Below, one piece after another: positions 33,993 through 42,763 of a DNA stretch of 64,000 nucleotides (positions within the stretch are counted from its first letter, which is position 1; the number at the start of each line of letters is the position of its first letter). Origin of the DNA: Pseudoflavonifractor sp. AF19-9AC (GTDB lineage: Bacteria; Bacillota; Clostridia; Oscillospirales; Oscillospiraceae); the NCBI RefSeq assembly GCF_003478995.1, contig NZ_QUGI01000006.1, forward strand, positions 141,013 through 205,012, read 5' to 3'. Below the pieces are notes generated by a model that saw only the letters and a program-made list of their open reading frames with translations, made no database searches and was not told the origin of the DNA. Made by a program: the position numbers and the translations under genes.

Positions 33993-34622
33993 ATGGCAAA
34001 GCAGATCGAAGGGGTCTATGAAAATGTACTCCGCTGTGCCCGTCAGGAATTTTTGGAAAAAGGCTTTGCTCTGGCCTCCCTGCGGGACATCGCCAAAGCG
34101 GCGGGAACCAGCACCGGCTCCATTTATACCCGCTTTACCGACAAGGCGGGATTGTTCCGGGCCCTGGTGGAGCCTGCTGCCGGAGAACTGAAGCGCCGTT
34201 TTTTGGAGATTCAGGAGTCTTTTCACCGGTTTGACGGCCAAACCCAGCAGGAGGAGATGGGGCGTTACACTGCCCATGCCCAGGAGGGACTGTTTGATTA
34301 CATCTATGAGCACCTGTCGGAGTTTGAACTGCTGCTCCGCCGGGCCGCCGGGACGGAATATGCCCACTATATTGACGAGTTGGTGGAGATCGAAGTCAGT
34401 TACACCTACAAATACATGGAGGTCATCGGCTGTGAGAGCGTTCGCTCCGGTCAGGTCACCGAGGACTTGATCCATATCGTTACCACCGCCTACTTCAACG
34501 GAATGTTTGAGCCGGTGCGGCACCGCATGGATAAGGCCCGGGCGCTCCACTATATCCGCCAGCTCAACCGCTATCACATGGCAGGATTTGAGACGATCTT
34601 TCATCCTGAAAACTTCCGGTAG
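33993..34622 (+). CDS. TetR-family regulator 2
   Basis: A 209-residue regulator starting MAKQIEGVYENVLRCARQEF, with the HTH at about 10-55 (ASLRDIAKAAGTSTGSIYTRF). The ligand domain is unlike that of TetR 1. ATG at 33993 has GCGAGGTGATACC. It is transcribed toward ABC pair 2 and followed by a terminator, so it is a separate unit. Confidence 0.87.
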   Translation: MAKQIEGVYENVLRCARQEFLEKGFALASLRDIAKAAGTSTGSIYTRFTDKAGLFRALVEPAAGELKRRFLEIQESFHRFDGQTQQEEMGRYTAHAQEGLFDYIYEHLSEFELLLRRAAGTEYAHYIDELVEIEVSYTYKYMEVIGCESVRSGQVTEDLIHIVTTAYFNGMFEPVRHRMDKARALHYIRQLNRYHMAGFETIFHPENFR

Positions 34623-34625
34623 TGC

Positions 34626-34652
34626 AAAAGGCCGCTTTCCCGGCGGCCTTTT
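34626..34652 (+). terminator. terminator after TetR gene 2
   Basis: AAAAGGCCGC (34626-34635) with GCGGCCTTTT (34643-34652). It sits just before the DtxR-type box of ABC pair 2. Confidence 0.85.
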
Positions 34653-34664
34653 CATAGAACCAAA

Positions 34665-34682
34665 GGTTAGCAATAACTAACT
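34665..34682. promoter_or_regulatory. DtxR-type operator
   Basis: GGTTAGCAATAACTAACT, directly followed by AAAGGAGG of ABC pair 2. Confidence 0.8.
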
Positions 34683-34697
34683 AAAGGAGGCTTATTT

Positions 34698-36443
34698 ATG
34701 CAGAAAACGCAAAGCCCGCTGCTACGGCTGTGGCAGCTGGGCAGGGAACATCACGGCGGCCTGATTGCCGCCATCTTCTGCGCGGTGGCGGGTGTCCTAC
34801 TGGGGCTGCTGCCGTATCTCTCAGCAGGGCATATCCTGGTAGCGCTTTTGACCGGGCAGCGGGACTGGAACTTCTATCTTCTGTGGTGTATGGTGGCCCT
34901 GGGGGGCTATCTGGCCAAAACTCTGCTTTACAATCTGGCGCTCTCCCTCTCCCACAAGGCCACCTTCCAGATCCTGCGGGACATCCGGAAGATGGTTCTG
35001 TCTAAAATGCCCCGCTTACCCTTGGGAGATATTCTGGATACCTCCAGCGGGCGGCTCAAGCAGATCGTGGTGGATCAGGTGGAGAGCATGGAGACGACGC
35101 TGGCCCACCTGCTGCCCGAGATGACCTCCAATCTGCTGGTGCCGGTATGCGTCCTTGCGTACCTGTTTGTGCTGGACTGGCGCATGGCATTGCTGAGTCT
35201 GGTGTCCATTCCTGTGGGCATGGCTTTTATGATGGCCATCATGGGCAGCTATGGCAAGGACTATCAGGGCGCGGTGGAGACGACCCAGGCTATGAACGAG
35301 ACCATTGTGGAATACATCGGCGGCATTGAAGTCATCAAGGCCTTCAATCAGGGGAAGAATTCCTATGAGAAGTTCTCCTCCCGGGTACGGGCCAATGCTG
35401 CCTACTACTACAGCTGGATGAAGAAATGCCAGTTCGGAATGGCGCTGGCCTATGCCATCGCTCCCACCACCCTTATTACGGTGCTGCCTGTGGGCTGGAT
35501 CTTCTACACGGACGGCAGTTTGTCCGCGGAGGTATTTCTCACCACCATCATCCTGTCCATGAGTATTGTGGGACCTCTCATTGCCGCCATGGGCTTTGTG
35601 GATAATCTGGCCAAGGTAGGGACGATCGTGGGTTCGGTGGACGAGATCCTCCTGAAGCCGGAGCAGGATCACGGAACACAGCCGGCACAGCTGGGAAGAC
35701 CGGATATCGCCTTGGATCATGTCTCCTTTGGGTATGCCCAGGACAAGGAGATCCTCCACAACATCTCCCTCACCATTCCGGCCGGCAGCCTCACCGCTTT
35801 GGTTGGTCCCTCTGGTTCGGGCAAGTCCACCATTGCCAAGCTCATCGCCGGTTTCTGGGATGTGACCGAGGGCCGCATCACCCTGGGCGGCGTGGAGGAA
35901 AGCCGTATCCCTCTGGAACAACTCTACGACCAGGTGGCCTTTGTCTCTCAGGACAACTATCTCTTTGACGATACCATCCGGGAAAACATCCGCATGGGCC
36001 GAGTAAATGCCACTGATCAAGAAGTGGAACAAGTCGCCAAAGCCGCCGGATGCGACGGTTTCATCCGCCAGTTGGAGCATGGCTATGACACCCGGGTGGG
36101 CGGCGGAGGCGCCCATCTCTCCGGAGGAGAGCGGCAGCGTATCGCCATCGCCCGGGCTATGCTGAAAAACGCCCCCGTGGTGATTCTGGACGAGGCCACC
36201 GCCTACATTGATCCGGAGAATGAAGCAGTGGTCCAGCGGGCAGTGGCAAAACTGGTGGAGGGTAAGACGGTCATCGTCATTGCCCACCGCCTGTCCACCA
36301 TCACCGGCGCGGATCAGATTGTGGTGGTGAAGGATGGAAGCATCGAGGCGCAGGGCAGGCATGAAGACCTGTTGCTCCATTGTCCGTTGTACGCCGATCT
36401 GTGGCAGGCTCACATGGGCGCAAAGGAGGGAGAAACGGTATGA
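34698..36443 (+). CDS. ABC half-transporter, first subunit of pair 2
   Basis: A 581-residue exporter-fold ABC protein. The membrane part spans about 20-310, then Walker A GPSGSGKST, LSGGERQRIA and VILDEATAYID. The loop PRLPLGDILDTSSGRLKQIV...ESMETTLAHLLPEM marks it as an orthologue-like partner of the first subunits at 31340 and 58916. ATG at 34698 with AAAGGAGG. Iron-type operator upstream. Confidence 0.88.
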   Translation: MQKTQSPLLRLWQLGREHHGGLIAAIFCAVAGVLLGLLPYLSAGHILVALLTGQRDWNFYLLWCMVALGGYLAKTLLYNLALSLSHKATFQILRDIRKMVLSKMPRLPLGDILDTSSGRLKQIVVDQVESMETTLAHLLPEMTSNLLVPVCVLAYLFVLDWRMALLSLVSIPVGMAFMMAIMGSYGKDYQGAVETTQAMNETIVEYIGGIEVIKAFNQGKNSYEKFSSRVRANAAYYYSWMKKCQFGMALAYAIAPTTLITVLPVGWIFYTDGSLSAEVFLTTIILSMSIVGPLIAAMGFVDNLAKVGTIVGSVDEILLKPEQDHGTQPAQLGRPDIALDHVSFGYAQDKEILHNISLTIPAGSLTALVGPSGSGKSTIAKLIAGFWDVTEGRITLGGVEESRIPLEQLYDQVAFVSQDNYLFDDTIRENIRMGRVNATDQEVEQVAKAAGCDGFIRQLEHGYDTRVGGGGAHLSGGERQRIAIARAMLKNAPVVILDEATAYIDPENEAVVQRAVAKLVEGKTVIVIAHRLSTITGADQIVVVKDGSIEAQGRHEDLLLHCPLYADLWQAHMGAKEGETV

Positions 36444-38170
36444 TCGAGACATTCAGAGGTATCTGGCGGTTTGCCGGTAAGGAACAGCGCAACATCCGGC
36501 GCTCGGTGATCGCCTGCTTTTTCAATGCGGTATTCCATATGTTTGAGATTGCCGCCATCTACTACACCATCCTGGCTCTGCTGGATGGAAAAACCGGCCC
36601 TGCCACGGCGTGGCAGGCGCTGGGCCTGTTGGCAGTCAGTATTCTGGGCAGCGCCGTGACCAGATATTTCTCCCAGCTTGAGCAGACCCACGCAGGGTAC
36701 TTCATGGCGGCAAATAAGCGCGTGGCCATCGGGCAGCGGATGAAATCCGTCCCCATGGGCTACTTCAACGACAACAGCCTGGGAGAGCTCACCGGGGTCT
36801 GCACCACTGTACTGGACAATGTGGAGACTGTGGCCCCCATGGTGTTGGTGACCATGCTGGGCGGGATGCTCAACGCTCTGGTCTTTACGGTGATGATCCT
36901 GATTTTTGACTGGCGGATCGGTCTCATTGTGGTGGCGGCCACAGCAGTTTATTTGTTCATCACCTCAGCCATGGAGCAAAAATCCGCCGCCCTCGCCCCG
37001 CACCGTCAGAAGTCCGAGGCCAAGTTGGTGGAGGCGGTGCTGGAGTATGTGCAGGGCATGAGCGTGGTGAAGTCCTTCAACCTCACCGGACGGGGTGACC
37101 GCACCTTGCAGGAAGCACTGGAATACAACTGCCGCAGCAACCTGAACATCGAAAAGATGTTCACCCCTTATATTATGGCGCAGGGGATCGCGCTCCAGCT
37201 GGGAAGCGTGGCCATGATGCTTGCGGCGGTATGGTTCTATCTCTCCGGGACCATGATCCTGGCCAACGCCCTGATGGTGGTCATCATGTCCTTCCTGGTC
37301 TTTGCTCAGATCTCCTCGGCGGGTAGCGGTATGTCCCTGCTGCGTATCGTCAGCAGCTGCATGGCCCATGCCGATGAGACGGACGCCATGCCCCAGCTGG
37401 CAGAGACCGGTCGGGCCGGCACGCCCAGGGAGCACAGCATTACCTTCGACCATGTTTCGTTCTCTTATGACCAGCGGCCTATCCTGCGGGATGTATCCTT
37501 CGCCATCCCGGACAGAACCACCACCGCCATCGTGGGCCCCAGCGGTTCCGGGAAAACCACACTGTGTAATCTCATCGCCCGGTTCTGGGATGTGGAGAGC
37601 GGCACCGTCCTTGTGGGCGGTCAGAATGTGAAGGACTATACTCTGGAGGACCTGATGGATCAGATCTCCATGGTATTTCAGAGAGTCTATCTCTTTGCTG
37701 ACACAGTGGAAAACAATATCAAGTTTGGATGCCCGGGTGCCACCCATGAGGAAGTGGTGGCCGCGGCGAAGAAGGCCTGCTGCCACGACTTTATTCTCAC
37801 CCTGCCCCAAGGCTACGACACCGTCATCGGCGAGGGTGGCTCCAGTCTTTCCGGCGGCGAGCGCCAGCGCATCGCCATTGCCCGGGCTATCCTGAAGGAT
37901 GCTCCCATCGTGATTCTGGATGAAGCCACCGCCAATGTAGACCCGGAGAATGAGGACCGGCTGCAAAAGGCCATTGAAGCCCTGACTCGGAACAAGACCA
38001 TTCTGATGATCGCTCACCGGCTGAAGACGGTCCGTAACGCTGACCAGATTCTGGTGCTGGACGGTGGACAGATTGTTCAGCGAGGCACACACAGCCAGCT
38101 CATGGCCCAGGAGGGCTTGTATCGAGCGTTCGTATCTGGCCGTAAAGAGTCCGGCCAGTGGAAGCTCTGA
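36440..38170 (+). CDS. ABC half-transporter, second subunit of pair 2
   Basis: A 576-residue exporter-fold ABC protein, starting at ATG 36440 that overlaps the partner's stop (ATGA), after GGAGGGAGAAACGGT. Walker A GPSGSGKTT, LSGGERQRIA and VILDEATANVD are intact. The loop KSVPMGYFNDNSLGEL matches the second subunits of the other two pairs. Both ATP sites have catalytic glutamates, so no degenerate site is evident. The pair should be a heterodimer. Confidence 0.88.
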   Translation: MIETFRGIWRFAGKEQRNIRRSVIACFFNAVFHMFEIAAIYYTILALLDGKTGPATAWQALGLLAVSILGSAVTRYFSQLEQTHAGYFMAANKRVAIGQRMKSVPMGYFNDNSLGELTGVCTTVLDNVETVAPMVLVTMLGGMLNALVFTVMILIFDWRIGLIVVAATAVYLFITSAMEQKSAALAPHRQKSEAKLVEAVLEYVQGMSVVKSFNLTGRGDRTLQEALEYNCRSNLNIEKMFTPYIMAQGIALQLGSVAMMLAAVWFYLSGTMILANALMVVIMSFLVFAQISSAGSGMSLLRIVSSCMAHADETDAMPQLAETGRAGTPREHSITFDHVSFSYDQRPILRDVSFAIPDRTTTAIVGPSGSGKTTLCNLIARFWDVESGTVLVGGQNVKDYTLEDLMDQISMVFQRVYLFADTVENNIKFGCPGATHEEVVAAAKKACCHDFILTLPQGYDTVIGEGGSSLSGGERQRIAIARAILKDAPIVILDEATANVDPENEDRLQKAIEALTRNKTILMIAHRLKTVRNADQILVLDGGQIVQRGTHSQLMAQEGLYRAFVSGRKESGQWKL

Positions 38171-38198
38171 GCGAGAAAACGCCCAAACCGTTATGAAA

Positions 38199-38243
38199 AG
38201 AGGAGTGCCGTCACCGGGGATATTCCGGCGGCGGCACTCCTCT
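38199..38243 (+). terminator. hairpin after ABC pair 2
   Basis: AGAGGAGTGCCG (38199-38210) with CGGCACTCCTCT (38232-38243). The T-run is weak. Confidence 0.6.
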
Positions 38244-38300
38244 GTTGTGTCCGGGAGATTGCGCTTGAAGGGGCAATTGATACTGCAAACGGAAAATCGC

Positions 38301-38329
38301 TTGACTGGTTAGTAGTTGCTAACTATAAT
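38301..38329 (+). promoter_or_regulatory. promoter with DtxR-type operator in its spacer
   Basis: TTGACT (38301-38306) and TATAAT (38324-38329) are 17 bases apart and the box GGTTAGTAGTTGCTAACT (38307-38324) fills that spacer exactly. A bound regulator would block RNA polymerase. It drives the LCMT methyltransferase operon. Confidence 0.85.
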
Positions 38330-38364
38330 CAAACATAGAGTACCGTTCCTTTTGAGGAGGGCCT

Positions 38365-39210
38365 ATGGAGAAGTACAAAATCGAGAAGGACTCCGTGCAG
38401 GAGACGCTCATCATCCCGCTGTATGGCCGGCGGCTCTGCTCGCAGCGGTTCCCCGGACTGTATCGGGATGCCGCGGCGGCCATGCTGATGGAGAAGGTGG
38501 ACTATGACTTCTCCCCTTTGGAGCGGCAGGCAAACGGTCTGATGCAGACCTTCGGCGCGCTGGAGGCGGCCATGCGCCAGAATGACCTTGCCTGGGAGGT
38601 GCGGGACTATCTGAATGCCCACCCCAGAGCCGCCGTCATCAATCTGGGCTGCGGTCTGGACAACACCGGACGGGCCTGTGGCAACGGCCGGTGCAGCATC
38701 TGGAACATCGACCTGCCGGATGTGATCGAGCTGCGGAATCGCCTGCTTCCCGCCGGGGAACGGGAGAAAAATTTAGCCTTTGATCTGAAAGACCCGCGCT
38801 GGATGGATGCCGTCCGCACTGATCCTGATGATGGAGCGGTGCTGTTTGCCGCCGGAGTCTTCTACTATTTCACGACAGAAGAGGTCAAAGCTCTGGCCAC
38901 AGGCGCCGCAAAACGCTTCCCAAGAGGGCGGCTGGTCTTTGATGCGGCCGGGCAAACAGCTGTCCGGCTGATGCTGAAAACCTGGGTGAAGCAGGCGGGC
39001 ATCCGGGATGTGGGCGCCTATTTTTCCGTCAAGGACGCCAAGCGGGAGCTGGAGCCCTGGTCGCCGCTGTTTTCTGTTTCCAGCCGGGGCTATATGCTGG
39101 GCTATCAATCGCTTCATGATCCGGCGGTTCGGCCCGTCCACCGGCTGCTGGCGAAGCTGGCCGACGGACCGATGCATCTGCAGATCGTCCGGATCGACTT
39201 TGCAGAATGA
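38365..39210 (+). CDS. LCMT-type SAM methyltransferase 1
   Basis: A 281-residue protein of the leucine carboxyl methyltransferase/PPM family. Motif I VINLGCGLDNTGRA at about 90-103 and the acidic WNIDLPDVIELR at about 113-124 are characteristic, as is the early KDSVQETLIIPLYGR. Many members methylate carboxylates or tailor natural products. ATG at 38365 has GAGGAGGGCCT. It lies first behind the iron-type promoter. A second LCMT is at 41016 and a relic at 54878, so the enzyme is recurrent in this island. Confidence 0.85.
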   Translation: MEKYKIEKDSVQETLIIPLYGRRLCSQRFPGLYRDAAAAMLMEKVDYDFSPLERQANGLMQTFGALEAAMRQNDLAWEVRDYLNAHPRAAVINLGCGLDNTGRACGNGRCSIWNIDLPDVIELRNRLLPAGEREKNLAFDLKDPRWMDAVRTDPDDGAVLFAAGVFYYFTTEEVKALATGAAKRFPRGRLVFDAAGQTAVRLMLKTWVKQAGIRDVGAYFSVKDAKRELEPWSPLFSVSSRGYMLGYQSLHDPAVRPVHRLLAKLADGPMHLQIVRIDFAE

Positions 39211-39270
39211 TGATACCGAACCGTTTTTTCCACCCGGAATACGAGCAAATGATCGTGATAGGGGATGTAT

Positions 39271-39786
39271 ATGAACTGGACGCGCAACGTTTTGGACGGG
39301 TTCGCTATGGCGGCCTACTTTAATCTGTTTGCCGGATTGGTGGCGCTGTATAAGCCTCGGCTGATGTTCCCCTGTTATCCGCCCGCCATCATCAAGGCGG
39401 CGAAAGATCCGCCCACCAGTGCGGAAAACCGCTTTTACTGGATTTGGATCTGTTTTGGGGAGCTGCTGCCCCTCCTGCTTTATGGCGCGGTCAGTACCAT
39501 GGAGGGCGGGACAACAGGGTTCTGGCCTCTGGCCCTGACCGGGTATATCCAGTGGATGATGGTCAATTTCTGCGACCTGTTCTTTCTGGATTTCTGGCTG
39601 ATCCAGAAGAAGGCGAAAAGCCGGTTTATCATCCTGGGAACCGAAGGGCACCCCGGCTACGGGTTCAACGCCTGGATGAAGGACTACGCTCTGCCGGAGC
39701 ACCTGCTCCAGTGGCCGTTTTTGATGTGTCCCATCCTGGCGGCAGCCCAGGCAGGGCTGGGGCTGCTCATCGATATATTTTGGTGA
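39271..39786 (+). CDS. four-helix membrane protein, unknown
   Basis: A 171-residue protein with about four membrane helices (near 5-25, 55-80, 85-110, 145-165). I do not recognise it. ATG at 39271 has AGGGG six bases away and is preferred over 39265. It follows the methyltransferase by 60 bases and is probably in the same iron-regulated transcript. Confidence 0.55.
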   Translation: MNWTRNVLDGFAMAAYFNLFAGLVALYKPRLMFPCYPPAIIKAAKDPPTSAENRFYWIWICFGELLPLLLYGAVSTMEGGTTGFWPLALTGYIQWMMVNFCDLFFLDFWLIQKKAKSRFIILGTEGHPGYGFNAWMKDYALPEHLLQWPFLMCPILAAAQAGLGLLIDIFW

Positions 39787-39802
39787 ACGGTAAGAAAACA
39801 AG

Positions 39803-40056
39803 ATGTGCCGCATGACTGCTCCTTTTCAAATCATCAGTCCGGCAGTCAAGATGATGGGGGCGCAAAAATTGTTTCCCATACCCCCAGAGGGGCCGCTGGA
39901 GGAAGCAAAAAAGATGCATGAAGAGTGTGGCTTTCAGCGGTATTAGATGAAATGATTCCGAAGATATCAGTAAACAAGCGATCCAATGTGGGACCCGCAC
40001 TATTTGGTACCAGCTCTGCCCTCATGATGGCGCTGAACGTGGCACTGGGTACTTGA
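39803..40056 (+). pseudogene. eroded gene remnants, including a ZIP-like C-terminus
   Basis: Between the membrane protein and the hydrolase gene there are broken coding scraps. 39803-39946 is a 47-codon frame without ribosome site (PFQIISPAVKMMGAQKLFPI...). In another frame 39922-40056 encodes VWLSAVLDEMIPKI then GTSSALMMALNVALGT and a stop, closely like the C-terminal end of ZIP permeases; compare FISFDELLP in the intact ZIP at 46823. I read it as a ZIP relic. The first scrap cannot be placed. Confidence 0.4.
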
Positions 40057-40143
40057 GTGAGCGAAGCTGTGACTTTTATATCTGCAAAAAGAATTCCCAT
40101 TGGGACAAAGAACGGCAGGAAAAATAGAAAGAGGAAGATTTCC

Positions 40144-41013
40144 ATGACGCTTGCGGAATTCCGCCGGGCCTATCCCGTGGCCACTTTTTTGGTCAGCAGT
40201 GGGAAGCCCTTTGTCTACCGCTACTATGAAAATCCAAACGCCAAGGCCACGCTGGTGCTGCTCACCGGTGGCATTGGGTTGTCTGATCTGTTCTATAAAC
40301 ATTTTGTCCGGTTTGCTGAGGAGTTTTCCGTGTTGACCTTTGACTATCAGATTCCGTTTGCGGACAACGCCCAGTTTGCCGACGCTGTGGCGGAGTTACT
40401 CCGCCATCTGAAAGAAAAGGTTTGGCTGGTGGGACAGTCTCTGGGCGGCGTGGCGGCTCAGATCATCGCCCGACGCCATCCGGATGTAGTGGATGGTTTG
40501 ATCCTCTCCAATACCTGTTCCCTGTCCGGCAGCATGAGCGAGGCCGGGTATCAGGACCTGATGAAGATGATCCAGAGCCAGCGGACGTTCAAAAAGTGGC
40601 TGGCGGTCCTGCCCTTTTCCCTCATCAAGCGGATGATGAAGCGGGCGGTGATGAAGAAGAAAACCGTCGGCTTCACCGGGGCGGAAAAGGCCGTGATGGA
40701 GGAACTGTGCGACGCCATGCTGGAGCAGCTTACCAAGCCCTACGAGGCGCACATGATCGACTTTCTGGTGGACGCGCAGCACCATTTCGGCATGACCGGG
40801 GACGACTTTGCCCCTTGGAAGGGGAAGGTTCTGCTGATCCTCTCTGAGGATGACACCACCTTCACCCCGGCCTGTAAACAGGACCTGATCGACCTGATGC
40901 CCGAACCCGCGGTGGTCACTGATCTGACCGGCGGGCACCTGGCGCTGATGGTGCGGCTGGAGGACTATGTACAATTGGTGACAAAATTTATCAAGGCTCA
41001 AACAGGAGGATGA
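40144..41013 (+). CDS. alpha/beta hydrolase
   Basis: A 289-residue alpha/beta-hydrolase-fold protein. Nucleophile elbow GQSLGG is at about 99-104, the HG-like oxyanion segment TGGIGLSD at about 41-48, a catalytic Asp candidate in SEDDTTF (about 239) and His in GGHLALM (about 266). Substrate unknown; an esterase acting on an ester-containing chelate would fit the island. ATG at 40144 has GAGGAAG; the longer frame from 40057 is rejected. Its stop overlaps the next gene's first ATG. A degenerate copy follows at 41899. Confidence 0.85.
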   Translation: MTLAEFRRAYPVATFLVSSGKPFVYRYYENPNAKATLVLLTGGIGLSDLFYKHFVRFAEEFSVLTFDYQIPFADNAQFADAVAELLRHLKEKVWLVGQSLGGVAAQIIARRHPDVVDGLILSNTCSLSGSMSEAGYQDLMKMIQSQRTFKKWLAVLPFSLIKRMMKRAVMKKKTVGFTGAEKAVMEELCDAMLEQLTKPYEAHMIDFLVDAQHHFGMTGDDFAPWKGKVLLILSEDDTTFTPACKQDLIDLMPEPAVVTDLTGGHLALMVRLEDYVQLVTKFIKAQTGG

Positions 41014-41015
41014 CG

Positions 41016-41822
41016 ATGTCCAAGTTAGGTATTGTGGAGGACACGCTGTTTGTTCCCATGCTGGGCAGGATCTATGCCAGTGAGCACTGTCCGCAGGTTT
41101 TGTACGATGAAAAGGCACTGGAACTGAAAAAGAAACTGCCGCCCGGCTTGCTTGGGAAGAGCGGCCAGAGCCAGTATACCCTGCTGGCCTCCGCCGCTCG
41201 GTCTGCCAATATGGATCGCTTCATCCGGGCGTTTCTGGAGCGCAGACCGGACGGCGTCATCGTCCAGCTGGGCTGCGGGCTGGAGACGACCTATTACCGC
41301 TGCGACAACGGAAGGATCCGCTGGTATGCGGTGGATCTGCCCCATGTGGTGGAGTACCGGCGGGCACTGCTGCCGGAGCCGGAGCGGGAGATCTATCTCG
41401 CCGGAGACGCCTTTGCCGAGGACTGGATCAGGCAGGTCCGCTCCGATGTGCCGGATGCTCCCATTCTGGTCACCGCCGGCGGGCTGTTCCACTATTTTGA
41501 GGAAAGGAAGGTTGTGGACCTTCTGCGGATGCTCACAGGGTTTGGAGCGATCGAAATCGTCTTTGACACCGTGAGCAAAAGCGGTATGGCCATGATGCGA
41601 AAGAAATACATGAAACAGGTGGGGCACGCGGATGCGCAGATGTTTTTCTATGTGGACTCGGCGGCAAAACTGGCCGGGAAAATCGGCGGCGGGGTCAGAG
41701 TGCGGGCCGAGGAGCCCTATTACCGCCATATCCCTCGGAAGGGGTTGAAGCCATCCACGAAGGTCAGCATGGCGGTTTCCGACAGGCTCTTTATGGTGAA
41801 GATGATAAATTTGAAGCTGTAA
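41016..41822 (+). CDS. LCMT-type SAM methyltransferase 2
   Basis: A 268-residue paralogue of the enzyme at 38365: VIVQLGCGLETTYYRCD (about 80-96), WYAVDLPHVVEYRRALLP (about 102-119) and YYRHIPRKGLKPSTKVS near the end. ATG at 41016 was chosen because AGGAGG lies six bases before it, whereas the alternative at 41010 touches the ribosome site. Coupled to the hydrolase gene. Its substrate is unknown. Confidence 0.85.
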   Translation: MSKLGIVEDTLFVPMLGRIYASEHCPQVLYDEKALELKKKLPPGLLGKSGQSQYTLLASAARSANMDRFIRAFLERRPDGVIVQLGCGLETTYYRCDNGRIRWYAVDLPHVVEYRRALLPEPEREIYLAGDAFAEDWIRQVRSDVPDAPILVTAGGLFHYFEERKVVDLLRMLTGFGAIEIVFDTVSKSGMAMMRKKYMKQVGHADAQMFFYVDSAAKLAGKIGGGVRVRAEEPYYRHIPRKGLKPSTKVSMAVSDRLFMVKMINLKL

Positions 41823-41898
41823 AAGCGACCGTTTTGTCTGTGTCTCATTGCGGGATCTTCCGGGTGCGCATAGACGAGCGGTTATTTGTGCCGTTGTA

Positions 41899-42240
41899 TG
41901 CCGTTATCACAAAAATCCGCAGGGCGGAAAAATTTTTCTTCCGTTTGCGGGCAGCATCGACTTGTCAGACCAATTGTGACGTCACTTCAAAAGATTTGAA
42001 CGGGGCTTTTCGGTGCTGACCCTTGACGATCAAGTCCCTTTGCGGATGCCGCAAAGGAGCAGCTTCATCATCCGGTGGAAAGAGTTTGCCCGGTGGGCAG
42101 TCTTTTAGGGGATGTAGCAGCACAGGTCATCGCTGTCCGCCACCTGTAGGTTGTGGGGGGGCGGATTCTCTCCAATACGTGTTTCCTGTCCGGAGGAATG
42201 CGCGAAGAGGAGCGTCAGGAGCCGATGAAATCATCGGGGA
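41899..42240 (+). pseudogene. degenerate copy of the alpha/beta hydrolase
   Basis: Translation from 41899 gives CRYHKNPQGG... AGSIDLSDQ-stop-RHFKRF then GFSVLTLDDQVPL. This aligns with the intact hydrolase segment RYYENPNAK...GGIGLSDLFYKHF...FSVLTFDYQIPF. Nucleotide similarity continues, with frame changes, through the region matching GQSLGG and ILSNTCSLSG (to about 42240). In-frame stops and indels show it is dead. No ribosome site is seen. The rest of 41823-42264 holds nothing else. Confidence 0.7.
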
Positions 42241-42264
42241 ACAGCGCGCCTTCCAACATCGTTC

Positions 42265-42319
42265 TTGACACATTTCCAGTATGGTGGTATCCTGATTTGC
42301 GAATGATTTGCAAATCAGG
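42265..42319 (+). promoter_or_regulatory. promoter and palindromic Zur-type operator
   Basis: TTGACA (42265-42270) and TATCCT (42288-42293) are 17 bases apart. Overlapping the -10 is an inverted repeat, CCTGATTTGC (42291-42300) with GCAAATCAGG (42310-42319). This is right for autoregulation by the Fur-family protein encoded next. Confidence 0.7.
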
Positions 42320-42330
42320 GAGGCGTGGGG

Positions 42331-42726
42331 ATGAAAAGGTACGATACCCGTCAGAGGGATTCTCTGCTCGACTTTTTGAATCAGCACCCGGATCAATCTC
42401 TGTCTGTACGGCAGATCGCCCAGGCGCTGTGCGCCCGGCAGATCAGCCTCAGCGCCGTCTACCGGAATCTGTCCCAGCTGGAGGCGGAAGGGCTGATCCG
42501 CAAATCGGTAAAGCCGGGCAGCAGAGAGTCCTATTACCAGTTTGCGGGTGCGGAGGGCTGCCGCTCCCATCTGCACCTGTCCTGCACCCGCTGCGGCAAG
42601 ACCTTCCACATGGATGGGGAGCACACCGCGCAATTGACCCGCGCCATGTGGGAGCTGGACGGGTTCGACCTGGATATTTTCAAGACAGTCCTGTACGGCG
42701 TGTGTCAGGACTGCCACCGCACATAA
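42331..42726 (+). CDS. zur: Fur-family regulator, probably Zur
   Basis: A 131-residue metalloregulator. The winged helix is at about 1-80 (SVRQIAQALCARQISLSAVYRNL). The structural zinc site is formed by CxxC pairs LSCTRCGK and GVCQDC, and HLHLS gives further ligands. ATG at 42331 has AGGGAGG; GTG at 42325 is an alternative. The zinc-uptake genes downstream and the palindrome upstream favour Zur over iron Fur. Unlike the rest of the island it has no DtxR-type box. Confidence 0.8.
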   Translation: MKRYDTRQRDSLLDFLNQHPDQSLSVRQIAQALCARQISLSAVYRNLSQLEAEGLIRKSVKPGSRESYYQFAGAEGCRSHLHLSCTRCGKTFHMDGEHTAQLTRAMWELDGFDLDIFKTVLYGVCQDCHRT

Positions 42727-42763
42727 CATCATTCTCATAGACTTCAAAAGGGGGGAGAAGAAC

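Noticed and set aside
40422..40847. Second-frame 141-residue frame inside the hydrolase
   Set aside because: Shadow frame; useful only because a similar shadow appears in the degenerate copy at 42.0-42.3 kb.
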